From: Nigrospora sphaerica
Taxonomy: Eukaryota; Ascomycota; Sordariomycetes; Amphisphaeriales; Apiosporaceae
Direction: 5' to 3'
NCBI GenBank assembly: GCA_018287875.1
Contig: JAGVVL010000015.1
Coordinates: 992,001 to 1,056,000 of the forward strand
Length of the DNA stretch: 64,000 bases
Made by a program: the position numbers and the translations under genes. Below are positions 22,459-33,400 of the stretch, one piece after another (the first letter of the stretch is position 1; each line of letters opens with the position of its first letter). The notes beneath the pieces are model-generated. The model was not told the origin of the DNA, searched no databases, and saw only the letters and a list, made by a program, of their open reading frames with translations.

Positions 22459-23389
22459 TCAGCCCTTGCCGAGGAAGCTCTCGCGCTCCATGACCTCAGG
22501 GGCGAACTTGACGAGGAAGACGGTCTTGCCGGGCCACATCTCCTTGCCCTCGTCATCGGGACCGGGGGCGCCGGCGGCGTGGGGGCCGTCGGCGGGCGGC
22601 TGGCGGCCGACGCTGTGGGCCGTGACGCGGGCGGGGAAGGCGGCGCCGTCGCAGACGCCCTCGACGATGCCGGCGACGTAAGCGGCGCAGTTGAGCTGCG
22701 ACATGTCGCGCGGCACGCTCACGTAGGCGTTGACGAGCGGCTCGTTGTCGATGATCATGTACTCGTCGGGCTTGGCCGGGTCCGACGACCGCTCGAGCCC
22801 GTCGGCCGCCCGCCCGAACAGGTGCGTCCAGAGCTGGATCTTGATGAGGTGCAGCAGCGAGATGATGTTGAGCGGCCGCACCTGCGCCCGCGCCGGCTCC
22901 CGGTGCAGGAGCAGGTCCAGCAGCTTGAGCCCGATCGGGTGGCCCTGGTTGTTGAGTCTGTTTCCCCATGCGGCCGCGGCCGGCGGGTTAGCCCATGGAC
23001 CCCACCCCAAGTGATGGTGACGATGGGGGAGGGCAGGTAATGCGCTGCTGCTGCCGCCGCCCTCCCCCCGGGGGAGAAAGGGGAAGGAGAGCTAGCCCGC
23101 CCAGAGCCGCAAGGAAGGGGAGCGGGAGGGGTCGGGGGGACACACACCTTTTCTCGAGGTCTTGTATGCTCTCAATCTTTTTCGATGCGTAGCTCACCAT
23201 CTCGGAGAACAGGTAGGCGAAGCTGGCCTGGCTGAGCTCGGCCGTCTTGGTCCGGTTCAGCGGCCGGTGGTAGATGGTCTTGCCGCTGGTCGGGTACCGC
23301 AGCCCCGATGACGGCGGCTGTTGCTGCAGGTCCTTGCCGCCGCCGAGCGCGCCCGCGCCCTTGACGAACGAAGCCGGGGGGTTCGACAT
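22459..23389 (-). CDS. TRS31: TRAPP complex subunit Trs31 (TRAPPC5)
   Basis: Two exons, 23389..23148 and 22957..22459, with a 190-bp intron (donor GTGTGT, acceptor AACAG), give 246 residues. After a Gly/Gln-rich leader come KTIYHRPLNRTKTAELSQAS, FAYLFSEMVSYASKKIESIQ and DLEKRLNNQGHPIGLKLLDL. Next are the helix HLIKIQLWTHLFGRAADGLE and YMIIDNEPLVNAYVSVPRDM, then LNCAAYVAGIVEGV and AAFPARVTAH. These are the hallmark blocks of the Bet3/Trs31/Trs33 fold, and the YMIxDNEPLVN motif is specific to the Trs31 branch. Trs31 is part of the core of the TRAPP tethering complexes, which act as exchange factors for Rab1/Ypt1 in ER-Golgi and autophagy traffic. A Pro/Ala/Gly insert of about 25 residues separates VTAH from the C-terminal KTVFLVKF strand; such inserts are common in filamentous fungi. 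Confidence 0.94.
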
Positions 23390-24062
23390 GGTGTTTCCTC
23401 GTCGGGACGGTGTGGGGTGCGAGAGCAGACGGGCGGACGCGCGAGAGGGAGAGGCGGAGAGGGAGCGGGTTTTCGCGCTTCGGTCGTTGGGGGGGCACGA
23501 GAGCAATTGGTTGCTTGTTGCTGCCGCCGCTGCTGCACAGGGTGACAGGGCTCGGTAGCTGGAGGTTCAGGGACTGGAACGTCCGCCCGCCGACGATTGA
23601 CGTTACAGTTGTGAAAGTGGGTCTTGATGTACCATCCCATCCACAGAACCTCAATGTACTACCCAAGATCGGCCATCGCCTCATGCACCGGGTACCTACA
23701 TCATGTACTTCATTACTTGCCGCTTAGGCACTTCCTACAACTCGTGCCTCTGTACGCCGTGTACATAATGCATATATGCGGTCAACGGTGGACTGGCAAA
23801 CTCTACAGGCAGTTATTTACGCGCTGTAGTCTATGCCTTTATACTCTTATCCTTCCAACACGCGCCCGTGTCTCGGGAAACCAACCAGTCCCAGACAGAA
23901 CGGCTCGCGTATCCTGCAATGCTTCTGCCCGCCAGGACCCTCTCTACGACAGAAGTAGTCTAAATATTTTACCCCCGCCACCGAATGTGCTCATATTAAG
24001 ACCCTCACACCGTCGACCGCGTCTCCCTTGCGTACGCCCGTCAACAGAGCCGCGTCTCCGTC
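23390..24062. other. Intergenic region (Trs31 promoter side)
   Basis: 673 bp upstream of Trs31 (-) and downstream of the Sec14-like gene (-). TACC/TACATG-type motifs cluster at 23625..23710. No gene is recognised. Confidence 0.5.
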
Positions 24063-25227
24063 TTACTTGGCCTCGCCAATGACGGCCGAGGGGGCGGTAC
24101 CCTCGAGCTTGACCTCCTTCAGCCGCTCTGAGACGGCGTCGGCGTCCAGGGGTCCCATGGCGCCGCCGCCCTCGACCTCGGCCTTGTCGGATCCGGAGGG
24201 CTCACCGGACTGCGGGGGGTTAACGCTCTGTTCGTTCTTACCCGAAAGGTAGTCCTCGAATTCACCGATTCGCTTGCCGCCCTTCTCCCACCGCTGCGTC
24301 CGCTCTGCGCGCCTCTCCTCGCACAGTTTCCGGAGAGCTGGCCAGTAGACCGAGTGATCGTAATCAAAGTCGACGTCGCCCCCAAACTCGGTCCACAGCT
24401 GCTCCTTAGGCACGTATTTGGACATGTCCTCGTTGAACTTCAGCTTCTCCCGCGTGATGGGATCGATGAAGGGGGTGATCAGCTTGAAGAAGCCCCACAC
24501 GACAAAGGGGACTTGGGATCTAGAGTTAGCGGGGCCGAACGTCTCGCAAAGCCATGTGCTTCGGGGGCATGCGGGCTCTCTCACCATTGATAATCAACGC
24601 CCGGCCCAGTCTCTCGGGGTAGTGCGTCTGCAGGATGTTCAGGACTTCCCGGCCCTGGGCGATGCCCGGCGCCGTGTTGGAGCGGCTCTTGCTCGTCTTG
24701 AAGTTGATGAGGAGAGCCAGCTTCTCCTGGCCGGCGGGCATGAGCTCGATGGTGCGCTCCACCATGAAGACGAGATGCTGCGTCTGGCGCGGCGAGACGT
24801 CGGTGTTCTGGCGGCCGGGACTCAGGTACTGGCACGGGCGGCCCTGGTTGTCGTAGCCCAGTAGCAGCTGCTTGCCCGTCTCGTTCTCGGGCGAGATGTG
24901 CTCGAAGGTGAGCTCGTCGACGCCGTACTCGCGGCGCCAGGTGAGCGTCTCCAGCACGCGCTTCTCCGCCTCCTTCTGATTCCACTTGACGGCCCGGAGG
25001 TAACGCAGCAGACACTCGCGCGTCAGCCACATGCGCTCCCTGTCGGTGAGCGGGCCGGCTTTGCCCTGCGTCGAGGGCACCTCCTTCCAGTTCTGGGCCT
25101 GCTCTACGAGCCAGTTGTACTTGTTCTCCTGCTCCTCGGAGAGACCCGGCTGGTCGGCCGGCTTACTCGCCGCCGTGGGTGCCGCGATGGGCGTCTTGAG
25201 GGGACCGCCGGTGCTTTTCTCGGCCAT
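24063..25227 (-). CDS. Sec14-like (CRAL-TRIO) phosphatidylinositol/lipid transfer protein, Pdr16/Pdr17-like
   Basis: Two exons, 25227..24585 and 24511..24063, with a 73-bp intron (donor GTGAGA, branch GCTAAC, acceptor CCAAG), encode 363 residues. The CRAL-TRIO-N helices include ECLLRYLRAVKWNQKEAEKR and LTWRREYG. The lipid-binding lobe contains GKQLLLGYDNQGRPCQYLSP, ALLINFKTS, VLNILQTHYPERLGRALIIN and, across the splice, VPFVVWGFFKLITPFIDPIT. The HYPERL...N-P..F....-PFI-P.T pattern is the Sec14 signature. The GYDNQGRP-type substrate gate resembles the Pdr16/Pdr17 branch. The protein should exchange phosphatidylinositol or sterol between membranes and support lipid-signalling kinases. The C-terminal 90 residues are acidic and low in complexity. 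The exact paralogue is not settled. Confidence 0.86.
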
Positions 25228-26294
25228 GGTAGTATATGCAGATTTACTCGGGGAAAGTAAAAAGGGTAGGGGGGGGGGGGCAGGCGCGATCTCGGTGGTT
25301 TGTTTTTTAGGGGGGGCCGGCAAGGCTTTATTTCAATACTCGGGAAGGCTGGGCGGGAAAGGGGATGACGGAATGCACGGAGCGGCCGGAGGACGCAGAA
25401 CGGGCCAGGGCGGATACGTGGCACAGCCGGGGGTGGACACAAAAACGGACGAAAGGGGGGAGCGAACTCGAGCTGGGTAATAATGATGAAGTGCTTCGGG
25501 GGGGGAGGGGGAGGATGACGAACGGGCGAGACAGTGACCGCTTCTTGCAAAGGAGGAACAGTTTGATGGCGGGCAACTAATCATTCAGATTCGGACTCGG
25601 AAGGTCCCTGCAGTAATCGATATGAAGCTAGCAAGAAGCGTTAAGCCGCGTCCAGCAGGGGGGAATGGGACTAGCCTCATTGGTGTGAGCGTGCAGTAAA
25701 GAATGTGTGTGATGTATTCAATCGTGTGCGTGTGTGAAGTACTCGGTAACTGGTCGTCGTTAGGGACCGTCCCTTTCGTGGCGTCGTATCGATTCTTGGG
25801 TTGCGTCGACGGCTGGCTCGCGTCGACGAGTTGCAAAGTTAGCAACCGTCGTCGTCCGGGTGGCACCCAAGGTACATGTATGCAGCATTCCGGACAGCCC
25901 GGAGAACGGACCCAGCATCTCACCACGAGGACCACTGGCAGTAAAACGACACCCGCCTGTAATGCTGGCAAACATGCCTCCTAACAAATGACGTACCTGA
26001 TGCAATGCACAATGTAGGTACATCTTTTACAGTAATGGATGCTTTGTTTCCATTTCTCATCTTTCAGAACGCCTGAGGGATCTCACATGCGTGCCGGCTT
26101 ACATTAGTACGATGGTACCTGTTTGGACCCTCCTAGCGTCGGATACGCAGGCCCAGGCCCAGTTCCGTGGAAACCGCTTGCTCGTGTCATGGAGAGCCCT
26201 GGCGCTTGCCTGGGCACCCCTGGAAGCTGGAGCCCTGGGCCTGGAGCTGAAGCTGGAGCCATCGGAAACCCCCACCCACAAACCCTGCCGGGCA

Positions 26295-26314
26295 GGTACC
26301 ATGTACATGGTACC
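26295..26314. repeat. Perfect 20-bp palindrome
   Basis: The 20 bases read identically on both strands. They are nested KpnI-type GGTACC ends around CATGTACATG. The palindrome ends abruptly, because the flanking bases do not pair. It lies about 230 bp upstream of the Pol alpha B start, next to two MCB boxes. Confidence 0.85.
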
Positions 26315-26340
26315 ACTGGGAGGAGGGGGGGGGGCACTTA

Positions 26341-26378
26341 ACGCGTGCGGGAGGAAACGCTCGCTAATACGGACGCGT
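26341..26378 (+). promoter_or_regulatory. Two MCB-type (ACGCGT) boxes upstream of Pol alpha B subunit
   Basis: ACGCGT occurs at 26341..26346 and 26373..26378, spaced 32 bp apart start to start, 168 to 205 bp upstream of the ATG at 26546. ACGCGT is the MluI cell-cycle box recognised by MBF (Mbp1/Swi6-type) factors at G1/S in yeasts. The placement fits an S-phase gene, but function is inferred. Confidence 0.5.
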
Positions 26379-26545
26379 GACGGGTTTGGCGTCGGCGGCG
26401 CGTCAACCCAAAAAGTTCCCCCTCCAAGCAGATAGAGGGTGTGTGAGAGAAAGAGAGACCGCGCTTGGTCCGCACCCGAACATCGCGACATCCACCGCGT
26501 CCCCTGCCCAAACGCCGACACGGCCGCCCATCCCATCCGTCCACC

Positions 26546-28756
26546 ATGGCCGAGGCGGACGTACAAGAGCTGACGGAGCGCTTTGCCGTCGGCGACCAGC
26601 AGCTCGAGCCCGACATGGTCGCCGAGCTGCAATCCATCATGCGCATGCACTCGCTGTCGCCCCAGGACCTCTTCTTCAAGTGGGAGTCGTACTGCATCAA
26701 AATGGACATGGACGAGATGCGCCTGACGGTCGAAAGCCTGCGCGCCCTGAAACGCGACATCCAGGACGCCCTGGAGCGCGAGAACCGCGATCGCCACGCC
26801 CACGTCAAGACGGAGAAAAGGGCCGGCGCCACCCCGCGCGCCGCCGTCAAGAACCCCGCCGCCGGAGGTGATTTTCTCAGCATGTAAGAGGGGAATTCCT
26901 CCCCGCCGCTGCCGTGTCCCCCGTCGCATTAACGCGTTCCTCCAGGCTGGACGGGCTGGCGACGCCCGCGGCTGGGAAGCTGAATCGCAAGAAGTTCGAC
27001 ACGCCCTCCACCTCGAGAATCAAGTACAGCGGCCCCCAAAGCTCCCCCGACGTCAAGACCGCCATGGCCGTGGACAATCACCTCGACGCCTTGAATGCCT
27101 CGTCGTAGGTCCGCCGTTGGACCTGCCGCTGCAACCCGAAATGCTAACTCGACCACAGCGCCGCCTCGTTCAACGACCGGAAAAACGCAGGCGAGGTCGT
27201 CGAGGTCCTCAACGAGCACCTCCCGCCGGCCGAACCCCCCATTGCCCCGTACACCGAGCCCCGTATCAAACTCACCGCTGCCTCGGATGTGAAAAAACTC
27301 GGATACAAGCCCCTGGCCATGAAGGCGTCCGAGGCCTCGGCCATCCTGGACGACCGAATCGACGACTTCATGACCCTGGTCAGGGATTACCACCAAATCG
27401 ACGAAGCCGAGTTCGGAAGTGCCGCCAGTCAGGGCACAGCCGAAATCTATGCCGTCGGAAGGATATCATGCGACTCGGCCGAGGGCAAGCTCAACGCCGC
27501 CTCTCTGGTGCTTGAAACCTCGCGGAAGACGGGAGCCGGCCGGAGAATACCCTTGAACGTGACGAGGCTTTCTGGCTACCAATTCTTTCCGGGCCAGATT
27601 GTCGCGCTGAAAGGCATCAATAGCTCGGGGTCCGAATTCGTCGTCCAAGAGGTTCTCGAGATCCCGCTTCTACCAAACGCTGCTTCGGCCCCGGCGGCCA
27701 TTGAGGCCCACCGCGAGCGCCTCCGCGGAGGACCGGACGCCATGGATTCGGACGACGAGCCTGCGCCACTGAATATCATTTTCGGCTCGGGCCCGTACAC
27801 GGCCGACGGAAACCTGGATTTTGAGCCCCTACATGCGCTATGCTCGCAGGCTGCTGATACATATGTCGACGCCCTGGTGCTTTGCGGGCCTTTCATCGAC
27901 ATTGACCACCCGCTGATCGCCACCGGGGACTTTGATCTGCCCGATGACGCGCCGATCGATCCCGACACCAGCACCATGTCGACCGTCTTCAAGTACATGA
28001 TTTCGCCGGCCCTGAACCGGCTGGCGGCGGCCAACCCCGCCGTCACCATCTTGCTTGTGCCCTCGGTGCGCGACGTCATCGACAAGCACGTTTCCTGGCC
28101 GCAGGACCCCTTTCCGAGAAAGGACCTGGGCCTCCCCAAAGCGGTCAAAATCATCGGGAACCCCATGACCCTATCTCTCAACGAGACGGTACTGGGCATC
28201 TCGTCACAAGACGCCCTTTACGAGCTGCGCCATGAAGAGCTCTTCTCGAAAGGCGCCAAATCGACAGGCGACCTGTTGAGCCGGCTGCCGCGGCACATGA
28301 TCGAACAGCGTCACTACTACCCCGTCTTCCCGCCCACGGACCGCTCCAAGCTGCCCAAGACGGGCACTGCGGACGGCCGCCCCACGGGCGCGGCCCTGGA
28401 CACTAGCTACCTGATGCTGGGCGACATGGTCAACGTCCGGCCCGACGTGCTGGTGGCGCCTTCGTCGCTGCCGCCGTTTGCCAGGGTGGGTTGTCCCTCT
28501 TGTTTGCGCCGTCCCCGTCCGCGGGCGGCGGCGCCTCCCCCGTCTCGGCCGCCGGTTACTGACGTGGGTCCGACGACAGGTCGTAGAGAGCGTTCTCGTC
28601 ATCAACCCGGGCTACCTGTCCAAACGTCGAGGGCCCGGCACGTATGCCAAGATGTCCCTGTACCCGCCGAAATCGACCGACGGCGACGGCGACGCGAGGG
28701 GCATGGTGAGCCACAAGGTGTTCAGCCGCGCCCGGGTCGAGATCACGAGGATATAG
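26546..28756 (+). CDS. POL12: DNA polymerase alpha B subunit (Pol12/POLA2)
   Basis: Four exons, 26546..26883, 26946..27104, 27159..28485 and 28580..28756, encode 666 residues. The N-terminal helical domain (LTERFAVG...MVAELQSIMRMHSLSPQDLF) binds partner proteins. A linker contains the DGLATP and RIKYSGP stretch. The OB-fold follows (AEIYAVGRISCDSAEGKLN, RIPLNVTRLSGYQFFPGQIV), then the inactive phosphoesterase-like domain (LNIIFGSGPYT, DALVLCGPFIDIDHPLI, VTILLVPSVRDVIDKHVSWP, IIGNPMTLSLNE, RHYYPVFPP). The last exon supplies VLVINPGYLSKRRGPGTYAK, the conserved C-terminal block. The protein is the regulatory subunit of the primase-polymerase complex that starts every Okazaki fragment. Intron donors include GTAAGA, GTAGGT and GTGGGT. 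It is convergent with MFAP1. Confidence 0.95.
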
Positions 28757-29087
28757 CAGGGCAATATGCATGCGTAATGAAGAGAATAAAGAAAACCACG
28801 GATCCCAATAGACGTGCCGAGTCGACCTGGTTCAAATACCCCATTTACCTTGTAAAAGCGGCCCATTAGGTTGCGCATCCATGACCATTTCAAGGGGTGC
28901 GATTCAACGGGAAACAGGGGTATAACTTCTTTCAACCTGAACTATAGGATACGTCCCCAAATTGTGATGGGCATGGCCATCTCGCCCAGCGCGGTGAAAG
29001 CAAATCATCCAGCACGGCCCGGGGCGCGCTTGTCTTCTCTCTGTCCCAATCAATGTTCCTATGCATGGGAACCTGCTCGCCAACATG
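28757..29087. other. Intergenic region between convergent genes
   Basis: 331 bp between the stop codons of Pol alpha B (+) and MFAP1 (-), likely both 3' ends. Nothing else is seen. Confidence 0.5.
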
Positions 29088-30524
29088 CTATCGCGCGTCG
29101 TCCACCCGCCGCCTTTTGTCGCCCTCGTAGCGGTCGTTTTCCTGTGACGGGTCCCTCTTCCTCCTGCCGCCTCCGTGATCGTCGCGACTCCTCCTCCTCG
29201 GCGACCGGGACCGGGATCTGTAGCGTTCGCGCCGCCGCCGGTCGTCGTCGCGGTCGTCATCTCGCGGCCTGTGCGAATCGCCGCGGCGGCGGTCGCCGGG
29301 CCGGTCGTCATTCTCGCGCCGGCCGCCGTCGCGGGAGGGGCCGCCGCCGCCGGGCTTGCGGTCGCCCAGCGGGATGGCGTTGGCGCCGCCGGGGCCGGAG
29401 CGGTCGCGGTCGCGGTCGGCTCGGAAGCGGTCGTCGACGCCGGGGCCGAAGTCGCGTTCTCGGCCGGGGCGGTGGTCGCGAAACTCGCCCCAGCGGCCCG
29501 TGTCCTCGGACTTGAGGTCGCGGTAGCGCGTGGCGCCCTTCTTGCCGATCTTGGTCATGTCGCGCACCTGTAGCGCCTTGGGCAGCAGGCTGCGGTCCGT
29601 GTCGTCTTGGAAGCGGGCGCCCATGACGTCGCGCTTGGCCAGCTCCTCGGCCTCGGCGTCGTCCTGGAAGAAGGCGCCGCGGTGGAAGTACTTGGTCATG
29701 TAGCCCATCTTGCCCTTGGCCTCCTTTTCGGCCTGCTGCGCCGCCAGGTGCACCTCGTCCTCGGCGCGCCGCTCCTCCTCCGTCAGGTTCCGTCGCCGCT
29801 CGATCTCCTCGCGCTCCTTCTCGCGCGCCTCGACCTCCTCGCGCTCGCGCTTGATGCGCCGTAGTTCGCGCACCTTCCACGCTGCGTACTCGGCCTCCGG
29901 GTCGACGTCGTCCTCGGTGTCGACGTCCTCCTCCTCGTCCATCGAGTCGTCCCACGCCTTCTTGCCTGCCTTCTTGGCCGCCAGGTCCTTGCGGATCTGC
30001 TCCTCGATCATGGCGTCAGCCTCTTCTTTTTTGCGCCGCTCCTCCTCCTCGAGTCGCTTTTGTTCCGCCACCGCCGCCTGCTGCGCGGCGCCGTTTCGCT
30101 GCGACCGCGGGATGAAGACGGGCCGGGGGAGCCGCCGCCGCTCGTCCTCGCTGCTCTCCTCCTCTTCTGAGGACTCTTCCTCTCCCGATTCATCCTCCTC
30201 GTCGTCGTCACCGCCCTCGCTCTCCTCCGTCACGAAGCCTTCTTCGGCGGCAGCGCGTGCCGCCTTCTCGGCTGCTTTGCGTTGTTCCTCGGCGGCCTGC
30301 GCGGCCTTGCGTCGCGCCTCCAGGTCGACCTTGTTTAACGACCCGCTGCTGATGACCTTGCCGGCGCCTTGCGGCTTCGGAGGAGCGGCCGGGACGGCCT
30401 TGGGCTTTGCCGTCTTTGTTTCATGGTCGGAGGCGTCCGAGTCCGATGACGACGAGTTGCCTGTGTCTTTGCCGGCGTAGTGGCGTTTAACGACTGGCCG
30501 TTTGGTGAGTGCCGACGGCGGCAT
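29088..30524 (-). CDS. MFAP1: MFAP1-like spliceosome protein
   Basis: Single exon, 478 residues from the ATG at 30524. An upstream in-frame start at 30557 has no support. The order of segments matches MFAP1: a Lys/Ala-rich N terminus, a long acidic Glu/Ser/Asp block (about 105-145) and RPVFIPRSQRN. Next come charged coiled coils (IKREREEVEAREKEREEIER, NLTEEERRAEDEV), then the invariant KGKMGYMTKYFHRGAFFQDD and RDMTKIGKKGATRYRDLKSED. A typical MFAP1 ends soon after this, whereas here a Gly/Asp/Arg/Ser tail of about 110 residues with RSRSRSP follows. MFAP1 binds Prp38 and is part of the spliceosomal B complex in the nucleus. The vertebrate name (microfibrillar-associated) is historical. Confidence 0.92.
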   Translation of the reverse strand: MPPSALTKRPVVKRHYAGKDTGNSSSSDSDASDHETKTAKPKAVPAAPPKPQGAGKVISSGSLNKVDLEARRKAAQAAEEQRKAAEKAARAAAEEGFVTEESEGGDDDEEDESGEEESSEEEESSEDERRRLPRPVFIPRSQRNGAAQQAAVAEQKRLEEEERRKKEEADAMIEEQIRKDLAAKKAGKKAWDDSMDEEEDVDTEDDVDPEAEYAAWKVRELRRIKREREEVEAREKEREEIERRRNLTEEERRAEDEVHLAAQQAEKEAKGKMGYMTKYFHRGAFFQDDAEAEELAKRDVMGARFQDDTDRSLLPKALQVRDMTKIGKKGATRYRDLKSEDTGRWGEFRDHRPGRERDFGPGVDDRFRADRDRDRSGPGGANAIPLGDRKPGGGGPSRDGGRRENDDRPGDRRRGDSHRPRDDDRDDDRRRRERYRSRSRSPRRRSRDDHGGGRRKRDPSQENDRYEGDKRRRVDDAR

Positions 30525-31321
30525 CTTGTGGAGTGGAGGAGTGCGTTGGGCTAGCAATGGTGCCCTCGGCTTCGCGGGCGGAGAGGTGGCGAGCTACAGG
30601 ATTTTCACTATGGGAAAAGTCGAAGGTTTTCTGTTGACAAGTGCTCCTGAGAAGCGCGATCGGGCGTGCCGTAGCTCTGTTCATTGAAAGCTGGAGACGG
30701 AGACCTGGGGCGATTGGCATGGACTTAATCGATAAAATGGACCCAACTGTCGATGTGGGATTCAAGCCGTCAAGTACTGGAAGCTCATACATACATGGTA
30801 AGTACATTGTACATGTGTACGGCTAGATGTACATAAGTACCCACCCTGGGCATAAGTTACAGGTACGACTTGAAGGCCATCCCTCCCTCCTGGTATTGCG
30901 GCCTTTCATATGCCTCATTCCGGCTCTTGTGCTCGTTAGGATATTTCCAGGTGTAATTTGCATGACATGGACCTAGGCGCCAAGCAATTCATTGTAGCCA
31001 CCACGACTACCGTTGCCTTACAAGTGAAGGGTAAACTATTTTAAAAGGAAGGGGTATCCAGGAACGGGAAAAGGTCCCGAACCAAACTGTCGCTTGCAAA
31101 CCATATGTCGCTGTTCCTCTCTAAGCAGTTCGATGCGCAATGATAAACCAAAGGGGTATTCTTCACACCTCTGCCATGCCGCTGGTACACGCCTAGACTA
31201 GCAAATACTGCAAAGGGCAAAGTGCAACGCGACCGCCCTCAACCCCATCGCTATGCTGTGAAAACAAACATCGTCAAGCTCGTCGAAGAAGCCAGCGAGC
31301 TGACCAGCGTCGGACTTCTCG
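30525..31321. other. Intergenic region, MFAP1 promoter side
   Basis: About 800 bp, AT-richer than its neighbours, with repeated TACATG/GTACAT motifs around 30785..30840. No gene is seen. Confidence 0.5.
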
Positions 31322-33400
31322 CTAAGAATTCGGCCGTCTCAGTAACGAAGAGACAAAGCCATCTTGTGCCGGCGTTCTCTGCGTTCCCGGTGTTGGCTCC
31401 TGATCCGCAGATGGGCTATCAACGTTCTCTTGGGGCCCTTGGGGCTCTGAGACGCTGTTCTGCCCCTGTCCATTGTCGTCACCTTCTTGCGATGTGAGCA
31501 CCGAGTTTGGGTCCACGCAGTCATAAAACAACATGAAGACCCCGCCTTGGGCGAGAACCGTCTCTTCACTCACTTCCCAGACGCTCTCGTCGCTGAGCCG
31601 CCACCATGGATCTTCTTTTTCGGGCTCGTCGTCCTGTTCCACATCTCGCACTGCGCTCTCCGCAATCATAGGCGTTTCCTCCTTCTCGTCGCCATCGGCG
31701 GCTAGCTCAGCGCTAGACACATCGACGAGCGCAGGGGGTTGGCGGGGATGTTTTCGGAAACAAACATAATGGCCGTTTTCGTGGCGGCCTTGGTGGGTGA
31801 CAACGGCGCGCAACTCGTAGATTGGACCAGTAATCTTGGATGGCTGCGAGTCACCGGCCACCATTGACTTGGTTGGATCCAAGACCCATCGCTCTTCATC
31901 GGCAGCACCCGCTGCTGTCGTGATCTCGTCGCCATGGGGTGTGGAGTCGTCGGCGCTCCCTAGACACCAAGGTCCCAGGTCCAAAGTCCTGGGGAAACGC
32001 ACGTCGGCCATGTTCTTGAATAGATCGCCAGTGCGCTCATCGAACACCGACCGGTTGATGTGAACGGTGAGACTGCGCGGCGGTCGTGCCACGACCGCCT
32101 GCTTCGTTTTGGTCGAGCTAACCCTGTGCTGCTTCGATATTTTGCACTTCTCCTGCAAGGTTTTCTCCTCAAAGTCGTCCTCCTCTAGGGCCTGTTCAAC
32201 GGCTTGGAGGCGGGACAATGGCTCTCGCAGAGCCTCGTCAGGGGATCCCGCAGCCTTACCACGAGTGACGAGGATCCGTAGCAGACGCTGCACTTTGAGA
32301 AGGCTGCACTTGCCGCACTCAACACCCTCTATGGACTCGAGATGCGTGTAGGAGTCCAGCCTCTCGTAGAGATCATGCTGGGACTGCCCGACGGCCAGGT
32401 GCAAAGTAAGGCAGTTGAAGGGGGTTAGGGACAGTCCCTCGGAGTAACCACACTTGACGCAAGCGACGCGTTGGGCAGAAAGGCCCTCGAGTGGGTTCCG
32501 GGGCATGGCCATTTCGGTAGTTGCCCGAGAACTGTTCGATTGAGAATGGTAACCGCTGTCGTCGCTATGCTGACTGTCTTCGGTGTCGTCCCTGGCGCTT
32601 AACGATTCGAGACCAGCCGGTCTGTAGGCTGTCTTGCTGACTCGACCGATCTCGTTGTCTATCTCATCGAGGAGTTTGGAATAGTATTCTTGAGCATCTT
32701 GCTGTTCGAATGTGTCCAGAGATTTAAGCTTGGGCGGTGTCCACAGCGTGTTGCCGTTATTCTGTGTGTCCTTCAGCTGGGTAATCAGAGTCCGCAGTGA
32801 CGTTGCTGAGCCCTGTGGTCCAGCAGTTTGGCCTTCTTTCTCGCCAGCGACCCCGTTCAGGTAGCTTGGTAGGGTGTCCAAGGATGCCAAGCCTTGTAAT
32901 ATGCTATTTTGAAAACACGAATTGTCGTTGTTGCCCAGGCCGGCCGGCTGGTCGGTGCGCCGTTTGCCAATCGCGCTCTGGGACAACGACGACAACCCCT
33001 TCAGCCCCGCGGTCGCCATCGAAGACATGATGGCCCGTGGTTTGTTTGTTCCGATTAGCTTCTGAAGCAACTCGCTTTTCGCAAGGTGGGTGCGCGGCCG
33101 GGTCGGTTTCGCCGCGGCAGCGCCGGGAAAAAGAGGCGGATTGAGCCAGCTGTCAAGGGTATATAGCAACCAAGCAGGGGTGAGGCAGACGATGATGTCC
33201 CAGAGGAGTTCGTCGGGGGTGCGTGTGCGGGCAAAGGGCGACGAGTGCAACCACTGGTAGAATGCAGTGAGCAAAACCAGGGCGACCGGGACAACGACAC
33301 TGGGCTGTTGAGCGCGCTCTAACAAGCTGTCGCGGAGGGAAGACGGTTGCTGGAAATAGGAACCCGGACGGTCGAAGGGCCTCGAGTGCTGAGAGGTCAT
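31322..33400 (-). CDS. UBP1: Membrane-anchored ubiquitin-specific protease, Ubp1-like
   Basis: Single exon, 692 residues from the ATG at 33400. Two hydrophobic segments lie at the N terminus (about 33-50 PSVVVPVALVLLTAFYQWL and 66-84). The USP Cys box GLGNNDNSCFQNSILQ places the nucleophile at Cys162. The His box YELRAVVTHQGRHENGHYVC places the catalytic His near 544, followed by WWRLSD and VFMLFYD. Two CxxC pairs (CVKC 314-317 and CGKC 362-365) form the usual zinc-ribbon of the fingers. An N-terminal membrane anchor plus USP domain is the layout of yeast Ubp1 and of mitochondrial USP30. The segment 260-300 is a variable Ser-rich insert. The frame is open upstream to 33667, so a longer N terminus is possible, but the Thr/Ser/Gln start at 33400 leads directly to the anchor. 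Confidence 0.88.
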   Translation of the reverse strand: MTSQHSRPFDRPGSYFQQPSSLRDSLLERAQQPSVVVPVALVLLTAFYQWLHSSPFARTRTPDELLWDIIVCLTPAWLLYTLDSWLNPPLFPGAAAAKPTRPRTHLAKSELLQKLIGTNKPRAIMSSMATAGLKGLSSLSQSAIGKRRTDQPAGLGNNDNSCFQNSILQGLASLDTLPSYLNGVAGEKEGQTAGPQGSATSLRTLITQLKDTQNNGNTLWTPPKLKSLDTFEQQDAQEYYSKLLDEIDNEIGRVSKTAYRPAGLESLSARDDTEDSQHSDDSGYHSQSNSSRATTEMAMPRNPLEGLSAQRVACVKCGYSEGLSLTPFNCLTLHLAVGQSQHDLYERLDSYTHLESIEGVECGKCSLLKVQRLLRILVTRGKAAGSPDEALREPLSRLQAVEQALEEDDFEEKTLQEKCKISKQHRVSSTKTKQAVVARPPRSLTVHINRSVFDERTGDLFKNMADVRFPRTLDLGPWCLGSADDSTPHGDEITTAAGAADEERWVLDPTKSMVAGDSQPSKITGPIYELRAVVTHQGRHENGHYVCFRKHPRQPPALVDVSSAELAADGDEKEETPMIAESAVRDVEQDDEPEKEDPWWRLSDESVWEVSEETVLAQGGVFMLFYDCVDPNSVLTSQEGDDNGQGQNSVSEPQGPQENVDSPSADQEPTPGTQRTPAQDGFVSSLLRRPNS

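Larger units (their letters stand above)
25228..26545. other. Divergent promoter region, Sec14-like (-) and Pol alpha B (+)
   Basis: 1.3 kb without a supported gene. The first 350 bp are purine-rich on + (a G12 run at 25269..25280), consistent with a pyrimidine-rich leader of the minus-strand gene. The right side holds a perfect 20-bp palindrome (26295..26314), a G10 run and two ACGCGT boxes. Confidence 0.5.

Noticed and set aside
28820..28850. B-box-like GGTTCAAATAC
   Set aside because: No A box or cloverleaf upstream. It lies in the 3' region of Pol alpha B.
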